Below are positions 45,153 through 57,600 of a DNA stretch of 64,000 bases, one piece after another. Position 1 is the first letter of the stretch. Every line of letters starts with the position of its first letter. The position numbers and the translations under genes are program-made. The notes under the pieces were generated by a model. It made no database searches. It saw only the letters and a list, made by a program, of their open reading frames with translations, and was not told where the DNA came from. The stretch is from Citrus sinensis. Lineage: Eukaryota > Streptophyta > Magnoliopsida > Sapindales > Rutaceae. The stretch covers positions 36,475,501-36,539,500 of the forward strand of contig NC_068558.1 in the NCBI RefSeq assembly GCF_022201045.2. Direction: 5' to 3'.

Positions 45153-46528
45153 TAATTACTAATTCATATCTTGGCTTTTCTGAATCAATTGTAATTTATA
45201 TTGTGGATTATTTTAATTCATTAAATCTTAAGGAATTTCATTTTATTCCTAGTTTTTACGGAAATTTTGATGTTACATTTATTAATGTATAGTTATATAT
45301 ACAATTCATACAAGATAGCTGTAACAATGTTATATTACTATTTTGGTTGTTCATGTGGTGTCTAAAACCTTCCTGCATCAGTTGTTTATTTTTCTCATTA
45401 AATTAATTTATAGTTTAACTTTTCTCAATTATATTTACTATAGTAAAAATTAACAATTTAACTCCAAAGATAAACTTATCCAAGTGAAAAAAAACACATG
45501 CAACTGCTTTCCTCTTATAATTTCATGAAAAATCAAACAATCACGGTTAACCTCCTCTTGCTTCTCCTCTCATTTCTTCAAACCGACCACCATCTTACGT
45601 ATACATGTCAATAACATAAATTATTTATGTGAATTTGGTTAATGGATCTTAATATATAACGTGAACCCATACCTTCACGTGATTGGTTGGTTGCGTGCAC
45701 GGCATTAGGATCACATATAGGCATTTATACTTTAAATTTTAATTTACCCTTCATTTTTATTAAAAAGATTAAAAAAGAAAAATCATCAGCCCGCCTATAT
45801 TATCTTGAAATTATGGAGAACTTAGTATTTTTAAAAATAAGATGAACAATTTAAAAATAATCAATTCAGGAGAGAATAATGTAAAATTTACCATTTTTCA
45901 TCATCATAAAAAGTTAATTAATTTATGAACCATTATTCAATTTCTCTATGATGAACAAGCAATACCAAGTGACAAATTGGCAGCAATAACACATCTTAAA
46001 ATGTTTTGATCTCTGTAAACTGCATCCTTTAAATTGGGATATCAGTAAAAAATAATATTAATAATAATAAATAAATTGGAATGTTGAGATATTTTTCAGT
46101 ACATTTGTGGCTGTAGCTAGCCAATGTTGCTTCAACCGAAGAGTCAAAATGAAGCTATCATGGAGTACTAGAATATGCGGAGGAATATGCGTTGGTCATG
46201 GTAGGTAGGTAAACCAAATCGACATCGGCCACAAAAGTTGGACTGCATTGCTTTAGGAAATAATAGTCATAGCCTTCTTCATTAAGAGAGTATTATTTCA
46301 TATCCCAAGTATTTGATTTCTCTCTTATTAGGTAGGGATGGACATTTTTAAGTACATAGAAAAATACGACTAAACCGAACCCAAATAGTTCAATAAAGTT
46401 ACTTGACTTTTTTTTTGTATTTATTAAATTACCACTATTAATTTTATATATCATTTCATAAATAGATATGTCATTTCAATTGAATAAGAAATTAAGACTT
46501 AAATATTAAAATTTTATAATATTATTAT
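45153..46528. other. AT-rich spacer
   Basis: Nothing beyond the presumed 3' UTR of the RING-less gene is recognised here. Homology to the downstream flank of its paralog is not evident. Confidence 0.4.
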
Positions 46529-47176
46529 GGGTAAAAGCTTGTTTAGTCCCTATATTATGAGGTTAGTGTCCATTTAGTCCCTGTATTTTTAAAAACACCT
46601 CAAAACGTCCCTGCTACTAAATATTGACACTTATGCCATTATTTTTTTTTATTTTTAACTTGCTTTTACAATATTATATTTTTACAATAATGTTTCTTTT
46701 TTGGATATTAATAAAAAATTAAATTATCAAATTAAACTCAAAAATAAAATAAAAACAAAAAAGGTATATATTAATTTTTGTGCAAGCTCACGTATGTCTA
46801 AAAAATTAATATCGTAAAAAATTACATTATCAATTTTTTTAGAAAAATTAATATTTTAACTCAAGAGTGTGTTCCACAAAAATTAATATATATTATTTTA
46901 TTTTATTTTATTTTTTGGTGTTAAAGTGGTAATTTATTTTTTTCTTTTTAATAATGTCTAAAAAAATTATTATAATAGGGTTATTTTTTTTCTTTTTAAT
47001 AATGTCTAAAAAATTATTATAATAGGGCAATATTATAAAAATAAGTTAAAAGGAACAAAAGATAATGGCAAAAGTGTCAATAATTTAATGGTAGGGATGG
47101 TTTGAGGTATTTTTAAAAATATAGGGACTAAACGAGCACTAACTTCAAAATATAGGGACTAAACGAGCTTTTACCC
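46529..47176. mobile_element. Mutator-type MITE with about 115-bp inverted repeats
   Basis: Terminal inverted repeats of about 115 bp begin GGGTAAAAGCT-GTTTAGTCC and contain two internal TTTAGTCCCT-TAT units each. The 9-bp flanks TATTATTAT (46520-46528 and 47177-47185) are identical. Inside is a local tandem repeat (AATAATGTCTAAAAA, near 46950 and 46998). There is no transposase frame. It ends about 250 bp upstream of the RING-H2 gene. Confidence 0.87.
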
Positions 47177-47425
47177 TATTATTATTGCTAATATCAGGCT
47201 CTCGCTGTGTCATATTTATTTTGTGTTTCGGATCGAATTAGGAAACAAACTTTGATTTTTCTATTCCCACTCGATTTCCGTATGGGATCAGGAGTCAAGT
47301 CTCAGGCATAGTCCCTAGCCCTTTATAGATTCATACTCTCCAGATTTCACATCATTAAACAACACCACTTCCATTTCCATTGTAGTGTATTTTCTTTTGT
47401 TCTCTCTGTCTCGTTCTCAAAAAAA

Positions 47426-48100
47426 ATGTCCAATTGTGAACTAAAACTGAGACAAGACAACACTATTCTAAACAAAGTGAGAAACCAGCTGTGGGATTTA
47501 CCAAACATGCAACCTGGTTTCATATTCCAATTGCGTGCCCATCACGTTATTAACCAACGTGCCACCAGCGCCAAACCAGACACATTCTTGTACTTGCAAG
47601 CTGATCATACCCTCTTTGTAACCTACAACAACATGTTCCACTTCTTGTCTAACATTCTTGCTAATGAAGGAGTCACGGTCGACGCCAACGGATGCTTTTT
47701 AAGCGACAAAGGATTGCATCTTCTCCGGCTCGACGCATCTGGCGGGATGCCAATAATGTTTCCACAATCTGTGAAAATTTATACATTAACGAAGTTGGTA
47801 GTTTGTGTTCTCGATTATTTCAAGCGGTTGCGTACCAATCCGAGCAACAGGTTTCGAAAATTTGTGCCGATTGCTATGGATTTGAGGATGGCTATTAATA
47901 ATAAGTCCAACGTGACCAGGCTGCCGGAAAAGAGAATTGAATCAGAAAAAGATTGTGCAATTTGTTTGGATGGGATTGTTGTGGGGCAGTTGGCTTCTTG
48001 CACGCCTTGTGATCATGTCTTTCATAAGAGGTGCATTGACTTTTGGCTGGAGAAGAGTCGTTCATGTCCACTGTGCCGAAATGATTTGCCTGCTGGCTAG
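47426..48100 (+). CDS. RING-H2 zinc finger protein, probable E3 ubiquitin ligase
   Basis: A single-exon frame of 224 residues. The C-terminal RING-H2 finger starts near residue 177 with spacing C-x2-C-x14-C-x-H-x2-H-x2-C-x10-C-x2-C, including CAIC, CDHVFHKRC and CPLC, and the tryptophan (DFWL) that usually contacts the E2. All eight zinc ligands are present. RING-H2 proteins act as E3 ubiquitin ligases. The N-terminal 165 residues match the shorter paralog at 44658 and show no known domain; there is no membrane segment. It sits downstream of a Mutator-type MITE. Substrate unknown. Confidence 0.87.
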   Translation: MSNCELKLRQDNTILNKVRNQLWDLPNMQPGFIFQLRAHHVINQRATSAKPDTFLYLQADHTLFVTYNNMFHFLSNILANEGVTVDANGCFLSDKGLHLLRLDASGGMPIMFPQSVKIYTLTKLVVCVLDYFKRLRTNPSNRFRKFVPIAMDLRMAINNKSNVTRLPEKRIESEKDCAICLDGIVVGQLASCTPCDHVFHKRCIDFWLEKSRSCPLCRNDLPAG

Positions 48101-49670
48101 GTTTCTTTTTTTTTTTTAATTGTTAATTTTGCTGTAGATATATGTTTCATTATTTTCTTTGGACAAAAATTTCTATCTAGAATATGTGATGTTTCTATTT
48201 GTTGAATTTGATCATGACCATAGCTTGTCATATCAATATTAGAATTAATTTGTTATATTTTGTAACTAAACAATAATGATGTTAATTATTATTTTACCCT
48301 TGAAAACCTTTTTTTTAATGTTGCACAATGAAACACCAGAAAAACTTTAATTCCATGTGTACTTTTTTTTCATTTATATTTTCTTAAAAGATGAGAGGTG
48401 GATAAACTCAAATCTAATTTTTAATCTCTTACCTTTTTAGGATTCAAATTCAAATGGCCAACTAAATAAAATTACTTTTAAAAACCACTCAATCGAGATA
48501 ATTGATAAGTCGTTTCCTTTTATGGCAGTCCTAATAAAGAAAAAAAGGTAATATAAATAGCACAACTTCCACTTATGGGAGCATTACTTAAAAAATTTAA
48601 AGTAATTGTTTTTGTTACTAAAATCAAACGGCAGTATTATTGGTCAAAAAGGAGTTTCTGTTCCTATTTTTCAAAACTTGAGCTATTTATATATATTTAA
48701 GCAAATCACGAGGCACAAGTGTCCTTTTCCTTATACTTTTGCAATCTCTTTATCGTGTTTTCGATTTCTTGTCATGCATAGCTTCCTGCTTCGTATGCTT
48801 GACTTTTTCATCGACTTACTGAAGATTTATCTATTCATTTTTTTTCTCGGAAAGTTTCTTTATAATTTCACTTGCAGTAGATGACTATTCTTAAAAATTT
48901 AAGGGATCCAATTGTTTAAATAACTTTTTATTTATCTTGAAAGTTGTTTGATGAACGATAACCACTAAGCTATCGCTGAATATGAAGCAAATTGAAACAA
49001 CACCACTTTACTTAAAATTTAATGCTAACATTACATTTCAGAGGTCATTTTGTATCATCAATGTGATGGCATCCAAGAAATTCCTTTTCCTGTGTTTATT
49101 TTTCGTGCTGGCGACGAAGTTATTCATTATGCACCTTCGTTCTTCAAGTTCTGTCACAGTAATCGAAACCCTTTTGCCTCGCTTGATTATGCATATGTTG
49201 CCACACCGTGTTACAAAAATTAATGACATGTAAAAGGGAAATGAAATGGCATTTGTCAACTATGTGCTTGACTTATTGTGTAAAAACACAATTCAGTCTT
49301 AATTCGCTGGACTACCAAGCGCTTTTGCCTTTTGAATTTACTGGCGGAAGTAAATTGGTAATGACATTGAAAGTTCCTCGCCGAATAATTTTTTTAATTT
49401 CTCTGACTCTACTTTCAAACTTTCCTTTCTTTGATTTTCCTTCATTCCTTGATTACAAGAATTTTTTTTACATAAAAGCTTTTTATCTGTCTGCCACTCT
49501 CTATTATCATTATTATGTTTTTTGATTTACCAAATCTGGTATAAGAAAGCTCCAACAAATTTTGCATTCAATTATTTACTTCACACATTTTCATACATAC
49601 TCATACATCTAAGTACTCTCAGGATTAATTCTCTGTTTTTATAACCAAATTACTTTCTAAAATCTCCTTC
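48101..49670. other. Spacer upstream of the TNL pseudogene
   Basis: AT-rich with several short open frames. One of them, from an ATG near 49067 (MASKKFLFLCLFFVLATKL), looks like a signal peptide but continues for only some 35 more residues without a recognisable product, so I do not call it a gene. The last 100 bp form the leader of the TNL. Confidence 0.4.
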
Positions 49671-52600
49671 ATGGCTTCTTCTTGTAGTAATTATGACGTC
49701 TTCCTAAATTTCAGAGGGGAGGACACTCGCGTAATCTTTATTAGCCATCTCTACACTGCTTTGTGTCGAAAGAAAATAAAAACTTTTACTGATGATGAAG
49801 ATCTTAACAGAGGAGATGAGATATCACCGGCTCTCTTGAATGCAATCGAAGGTTCAAAGATTTCGGTAATCATTTTCTCAAAGGGCTACGCTTCTTCAAA
49901 ATGGTGCCTGAATGAACTTGTCAAGATTCTTGATTGCGAGAAAGCAAATCATCAAATTGTTATTCCAGTTTTCTATAACGTGAGCCCATCCAGTGTGCGG
50001 CATCAAACTGGCAGTTTCGGAGATGCTTCTGTTAAGTTCGGACAACAGTCAGAGAGATGCCAGAAATGGTTCAGAAGTGGAGGGATGCACTGACCCAAAC
50101 ATCCCATTTAGCTGGCCATGAATCCACGAAATTCAGGTAACTCTCATTTATCATTCATCATTCCTCTGTTTCTGTCTTACGATAAGTCACTCGTAACAAT
50201 ATTAGATAACAGGTTGCAAATGCATGATTTGTTGCAAGAAATGGGAAGAGAGATTGTTCGCAAAGAATCTAACGAAGAGCCAGGCAAACGTAGCAGATTG
50301 TGGGATCATAAGGATGTCAGTCGTGTATTGAAGTATAATAAGGTAAGAATCTACCTTTTTTTTATGTTTTGTTTGGACGGTTGTATGTATTTTTTCCTAA
50401 CCACACTGGCATACCCATTTTTCAGTAAATTTTCTTATTACCAAAACATCCTTAAGTAAAATTATTTGTATGAACAAAACAACCTAAAACACAAGAACCA
50501 TAATTAAGTAAATTATTGGCTGAGGGTGTCGAGAGAACAAGTTTTTATTTTAAAATTTTAGAGAAAACTCTAAATTTTATCAATTTTGGAATATTGAAGT
50601 ATTTTTCGAATATGTGTGTGTAGTCAATCTCTCGTGCAGCGCCCTATTTTTTTTTTTCATGTGAATACATTAAAACATGTGGTGTAATAGAGTTAGTACA
50701 AACACACTATTAAAATACACGGTTTTATAATGCATTAGATACTAACTCTATTAAACTACATGGTTTAATAGTGTATTCTCTCTCGCTTTATACACACACG
50801 CTAATTTTATGAAGAGTGTCGAAACAAATTGAGTGCCATATAGGGGGACTTGAAAGTGTGAAAATAGCCCATGCATTTTTTTGTTTTTCCCATATACAAA
50901 TTGTGAAAAAAAAAAACAAATGGAATTTTTTTTTGGGGCCCAATTAAGGAGCTTTTAATAAATTTTTATGAAAGTTTTTTCTTGGATTTAATGCTAACTT
51001 ATTGTTGCTTTTTTTTTTTTATAAGGGAACTGATAAAATTAAAGGCATATTCCTTGATTTGTCCAATAAAACAGATATCCATCTAACTTGTGGAGCCTTT
51101 AAAAATATGCCCAATCTCAGATTGCTTAAATTCTACGTTCCTAAGTTCACATTTATTCCAATTGCGAGCTCTAAAGTGCATCTTGATCAAGGTTTGGATT
51201 ATCTTCCGAAGGAATTGAGATATCTCCACTGGCACCAATATCCCTTGAAGAATGAAGACGTTGCCATTCGATTTAAAGCCAAAAATTCTTATTGAACTCA
51301 ACTTACCTTATAGTAAAGTTCAGCAAATATGGAGAGGAAAAAAGGTATAATGAAACACTAATACCAAACATTTGTTTGTTTTTCGATCCTTAAAAAGATT
51401 TAATTGTGAAGTTCTTTGATGCTAATTTATCCTAGTAATTGTTTATTTTCTTTTGCAGAAAGCTCCAAAATTAAAATATATTGACCTCAATCACTCCTCC
51501 AATCTCACTAGAATTCCAGAACCATCGGAAACTCCAAATCTCGACAGAATGAATCTTTGGAATTGCACAGGCTTGGCTCTCATTCCCTCGTATATCCAGA
51601 ATTTTAACAATCTTGGTAACTTGAGTCTGGAGGGCTGTGAAAGTCTTAGGTGCTTTCCACAGAACATTCATTTTGTATCTTCCATTAAGATTAATTGCTC
51701 CGAGTGTGTTAATCTCAGCGAGTTTCCAAGGATTTCAGGCAATGTAGTAGAGCTAAAATTAAGGCATACCCCAATAGAAGAAGTTCCCTCATCAATCGAT
51801 TGCCTACCCGATCTTGAAACCTTAGAAATGAGTAATTGCTATAGTCTGAAGAGTCTTTCAACTAACATTTGTAAATTGAAATCTCTTCGCAGCCTTCATC
51901 TTGCTTTCTGTGAACAGCTTGGGAGTTTCCTAGAAATCTCGGAGAAAATGCAACTCCTAGAAATAATTAATTTAGAAGAGGCAAGCAACATTAAAGAGCT
52001 GCCATCTTCAATTGAAAATCTAGAAGGGCTCAGGGAGCTACAGTTGATGGGTTGCACTAAACTTGGTAGCTTGCCAGAGAGCTTGGGCAATTTAAAAGCT
52101 CTGGAATTCCTAAGTGCTGCAGGGGTATCGACTACCACTCCTACCGTGAGATCATAAAAATCCCTCGAGATATTGGCTGTCTATCCTCATTGGTAGAGTT
52201 AGATCTCAGTAGAAATAATTTTGAGAGTTTACCTTCAGGAATAAGCCACCTGTCACGGCTAAAATGGCTTCACTTATTCGATTGCAATATGCTTCAATCG
52301 TTACCAGCGCTTCCACCGCATTTGGTGATGTTTGATGCAAGGAATTGCAAGCGGCTCCAATCTTTGCCAGAACTTCCATCATGTCTAGAAGAACTGGGTG
52401 CATCCGTTCTGGAAACACCATCCAATCATACCAGTGAAAGCAACATGTTCCTGTCGCCGTTTATATTTGTTAATTGCCTGAAGCTGAATCAAAATCAAAG
52501 TATTTGGGCAGATATGCAGCAAAGAATTCAGCAAGTGACAATTGCATCACTGAGACTATTCTGTGAAAAGGTACCCAATATATTCTTTTTCTCCTGCCCT

Positions 52601-53333
52601 TATTTTTAAAATGCATTTTTAGGATTTTACCACATTCTGAACTGCTGAAAAATCACTTTACAACGTATTATAGGAATTTGATAAGCCGCACGGCATCAGC
52701 TTTTGTTTACCAGGAAGTGAAATCCCAGAGTGGTTCAGCAATCGATCTTTGGGATCTTCAATAACTATTCAACTGCCACATCGCTGTGGCAACAAACTCT
52801 TCATCGGGTTTGCGATTGGTGCGGTTATTGAAATTGATTCCGATCACGATAATACCTCATGTTTCTTCAGAGTGGGATGTAAGTTCGGTTCTAATCATCA
52901 GTACTTTTTCGAGTTGTTTGACAACGCGGGCTTTAACTCAAATCATGTCATGCTTGGATTATACCCTTGTCGGAATATTGGGATTGGGCTGCCAGATGGA
53001 GTCAATAGAGGCCACCAGGCAGCTGCTGCAATTTCATTTGACTTCCTAATCCAGTATTGGTCAGATTTCGGCAAAGGCCGCCACAAGGTGAACTGCTGTG
53101 GGGTGAGTCCAGTATACGCAAATCCTAACCAGGCCAAACCCAACGCCTTCACTTTCCAACTTGGTGCCAGCTGTGAAGATGTTCTTGATAATGCTGAAAT
53201 TGTCGGCGGATCTGATCACGAGGATGAAGAGGAGTCAATTCGCAGAGAGCAGCAATTCAATGGTCTTCGATGGCAAACTTCCATATTCTCTCAAATTTTA
53301 AAAAATGTTTGTTGTTTTGATAATGACCCGTGA
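49671..53333 (+). pseudogene. TIR-NB-LRR resistance gene with NB-ARC deleted
   Basis: Recognisable exons: TIR 49671-50136; remnant of ARC2 about 50181-50342; LRR 51026-51344 and 51459-52570; C-JID tail 52674-53333. The TIR begins NYDVFLNFRGEDTR and has the usual SKGYASSKWCLNELV. It loses frame near 50050, after FGQQ; the normal continuation ([16 protein letters not shown]) follows in another frame. The NB-ARC P-loop, kinase-2 and GLPL parts are missing: only [20 protein letters not shown] and the [18 protein letters not shown] end remain, about 45 bp after the TIR exon. The LRR part has a frameshift from a 7-bp tandem duplication at 51246-51259 and another near 52145. The last exon encodes the post-LRR jelly-roll domain (PGSEIPEWFSNRSLGSS). 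Splice sites are still good. A full receptor cannot be made; a short TIR protein of about 140 residues is conceivable. Confidence 0.9.
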
Positions 53334-54667
53334 ACAAAGAGATTCTGAATAACTTCACTCTTTTTTCCATGGTAAGGTCCTTGGCACCTTGCCATGCATG
53401 GGCTCTTCAAATTGCTATTATTTTAGTGGAGAAAAAAAATTATTTAAAATAATATTAATTTTTTAAATTTTGTTTGAGAGAGAATTTATTTTTTATTTTT
53501 TATTTATCACATAAATAAATAAATATTTAAAGAATAAAATTAAAATTCTTTTGATACTGCTGCATGTGCACTTGTATCAAAATGGAATTTTTATCATAAT
53601 TTTAGTATTTAATTACCAATTTATTGCTTTTGTATCCTATTGGTTTTAGGAAGCGGCTGTCTCCAAATATATATATTTCCAACTATAAATGCAAGGCTGT
53701 AACGCCTGTGATATATCTTACAGCATATTCATTCAAGGTGGTCAATTGGATGAAGACAGCTATTTCTTTTGATTGAAAATAGTAACAAAAGCAATGATTG
53801 TCAGCATTAATTTGATACTCGAGTCAACTGATTAGTTTAAAATATAAATATCTTTGCTGTAATATTTCGAATATCTTATCCGCTATCCGATATGCGGCCG
53901 CTTCGTTTCAAATGGGGAGATACTTATCTAATGGTTAATAACACTAGAGTGCCTAACGTTTTAAGGTTCTACATATAAAGGCATAGTGTTTTCATTATAA
54001 TCATAAAGATTCTCTAATTTATATGAAAATAAGTGAAATAACCAAACTAACTCGCTTTAAAAAAAAAAACTACCAATATGATACACCGGGTGTTCAGAAA
54101 AATAAACTACCACCTTTATAATACTGAACTTTAAATTCTTAATTATCACATTTTTTTTAATAAATCTTCAGAACTTAAGAACATATAACTTATAAATAAA
54201 TATATATTCCTTAATTAGATGGTTAATTCTCACTTCATTTCTTTAGTTTAAAGGAAGGAGTTCAGTAGTAATTAAATTGTGAGCAGAACATCTTCTTTAG
54301 GAGTAATTTCTTTCAATTTCATGGTGCATTTTAAGTTACACTCATTAGTCATTTTTATTGTGGTGATAAAGATTTATACATACTTTCAGTCATTTCAAAA
54401 AGGTAAGGGATCTAATTGATAAACATGGACCGACCGTATCAGTTTAAAAATAGAATATCAAAAGAATAGAGACCCTAATATTATTATCTCCTTATCTGAT
54501 ATTGCTTACATTTCTTTAGTTGCTTTTCTCAGATGCTTACCAACATTCCTATAAATGGCCGAGGCTGATGTAGATATATTTGCAGACTGACAAGAGCTTC
54601 AATATTTCACCAGCTGCTCAAGCACTGAAATTTTATCAACATTATCGTCAAGAAATATATATATGAG
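53334..54667. other. Spacer between TNL pseudogene and beta-galactosidase
   Basis: AT-rich. It should include the former TNL 3' UTR and the beta-galactosidase promoter. No gene or defined repeat is recognised. Confidence 0.4.
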
Positions 54668-57600
54668 ATGAAGCGAATGAAAATATTACCAGTTAGGCTT
54701 ATTGTTTTGTTCATCTTCTCCTCCTTCAGCTGCTTCAACTCATTTTGTCTAGCAGCAAATGTAACGTATGATCATCGCTCTTTAATCATTCACGGCCGGC
54801 GAAAGCTTTTCCTTTCTGCTTCCATTCATTATCCTCGCAGCGTTCCTGCAGTGAGTCATCACTCTATCTCTCTTTCTCTTATTTTTATTTTTGAAATGTT
54901 GGATAAACAATTTGGATTCTCTATAACATAATTCATTTTTTGGTTAGGAGAAAGATATTGTCATATAAGTTTTTTACACAATAAATTCAATTTAGTTGTT
55001 GTCTCTTGGGAATGTCCATATAATTGCTTTATAGAGAAGTGCAAATTTCTTTATCTGAGAATTTTCAAATTATTAGCCATAAAAAAAAAAGAAAATAAAG
55101 CTTAATCTAAATGTGGCATGTGGTAGATGTGGCCGGAGCTTATTCAAGCAGCAAAAGAAGGTGGCTTAAACACGATTGAATCCTATGTGTTTTGGAGTGG
55201 TCACGAGCTTTCTCCAGGCAAAGTAAAGTTTTTTTTTTTTTTTGGGGTTAGTTAATTTTTATATTTATCAATTTTATTGACATTTTTTTTTTCTATGTGG
55301 GAATTGGTTTCAAGTATTCTTTCGAGGGAAGATATGATCTGGTCAAGTTTGTGAAGACTGTTCAGCAAGCTGGGATGTATATGATTCTGCGTATTGGTCC
55401 ATTTGTTGCTGCTGAGTACAATTATGGGTACGCAATTTATTTAATGTTACCATATATAGATTGAGATTTAATTGCTTAATTATATATATATATATATATA
55501 TTCTTATCCAATCACAGTCTTTCGTTTCTATTTACGTTTAATTAAAATCTAAATGTTGATCATATGATTTAGAGGCGTACCGGTTTGGTTGCACTACATT
55601 CCTGGCAGTGTCTTCCGGTCGTATAGTAAGCCATTCATGGTATGAAATTGATTTCTGATTGTGACTCAGTTATACGTTCGCACTTTCTAAAATGTGAAGT
55701 AGAAATAATAAAATATTATATTTTACCAACATTATATTGCTTCAAAATTGATAGTTTATAAAGTGCAGATAATCGCAATTGGGACACATGTTATTGAATC
55801 ATTTTTCTGTTGGGTGTTTATAGTCTTACATGCAAAAGTTCATGACACTAATAGTGGACATGATGAAGAAGGAAAAACTTTTTGCATCACAAGGAGGTCC
55901 CATCATTCTGGCGCAGGCAAGTTGAAGTTGGCTTCCACACTACTTTATGCCCCATTTTATGTAGCTTTAGCGTGAAGAAAAATAAACAATAATGTGCACG
56001 GATAAGGGAAAAAAAAATAAAGATACTAAAAATGCAATGATCTTTCCAACTTTAAGATATCTTTATTTTTCTTGTCCTTTCAATTTATTAATATTTCATT
56101 TTGGGTAACAAATGATTTCAAAAGGCATTTTTTTGACATTAATTTTCGGATTGTGTAGGTTGAAAATGAATATCAATGGTATGAACAATTTTATAAAGGA
56201 GGAAAGGAATATGCGATGTGGGCTGCTAGTATGGCTGTTTCTCAAAATACGGGAGTGCCCTGGATTATGTGCCAACAATATGATGCTCCTGACCCCGTGG
56301 TAAAAGATTAGTTACAAGATAATTAATTTGGCAGAAATTTTAACAAAATTTAAATACAATATAATTTTTTTAAACAATGGTAGAGCTATAAATTATTCTA
56401 TAAATTTATTTTATATAAAATGATGTGGCATAATTCAATATGTCCTGACTAACGTGTTTTTTTTTATTTTTTTATTTTTATCCAATGAATGAATTTAAGT
56501 CACATTAATTTAAACAAAATAAATTTGTACAATAATTTAAAGCTCTATCGTTATTTTGTTTTTGGGCCATGTCCAAATTTAAATACCAAAAAACAAAAAA
56601 ATGATTTACTACAAGTCTACAATACAACAGCTCTAAATAACAATTCTCACAGTTTTTTGGTATTAGCAAATAACATTGTAATATTGTATAAATATTTGTA
56701 GCATTTGAGGAAACAAATTAGTTTTAGATTAAAAAAAAGTTTCAATAATTAAACATTTATTGCTGCTTCTTTTGGAAAACCCTTTTTTATGTTTTGGGTA
56801 AAGATTCTTTTGGGACTTTTAAGAATGAAAACAAGAAAAAAAGGTTAATACATGTCAGGTGCCAAAAAAAAAAAAAAAAAAAGAGAGAGAAAAGGTTAAT
56901 AATATAAAAATAACGAGAATTTCAAGCTTTTAACTCAAATCCATATAATTATTTTCATTTTATTGCAGATAGATACTTGTAACTCCTTCTACTGTGACCA
57001 ATTCACGCCTCATTCATCAAAAATGCCCAAAATTTGGACTGAGAATTGGCCTGGATGGTAATACAAAAATTGTTTGATTTGTTGGAGCTTTCTTAAATTT
57101 CTGATTTAATCTCTTTAGAGTTTAGAGTATATATGTGTACTATTGATGTTTGAAATTTGGCAGGTTTAAAAAATTTGGGGCACCAGATCCTCACAGGCCG
57201 CATCAGGATGTTGCCTTCTCTGTTGCTCGTTTTATCCAAAAAGGTGGCAGTGTACACAACTACTATATGGTATTGTCAATTTGGATCTTCTTTTACTTTT
57301 ATTCATGCAATGTGTTTCTTTATAAAATAGAGCCTCCAAGCCCAAGTCAGAACCAGTAAAAATAAAAAATTATTTAATCGAAATTATTAATTTATTTCGA
57401 TTCTATTTTAAATTATTTCTTTTTAATTGTCACATTGAAAAACTCATCATTAGTCACATTTTACGTTTCTAGATAAGATGGTTGTGAAAAGTATTACGAA
57501 AATTGTGTCAAAACAAGCAATATCAAAATATTACAAAAATTGTGTCAAAACAAATAATATTTACTTAGTTATTGTACCCAAACTCATGGGTGGAGCTCAC

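Noticed and set aside
49067-49233. Short frame starting like a signal peptide
   Set aside because: Only about 55 residues, no mature-peptide pattern, AT-rich surroundings and no supporting promoter; hydrophobic starts are common in AT-rich DNA.
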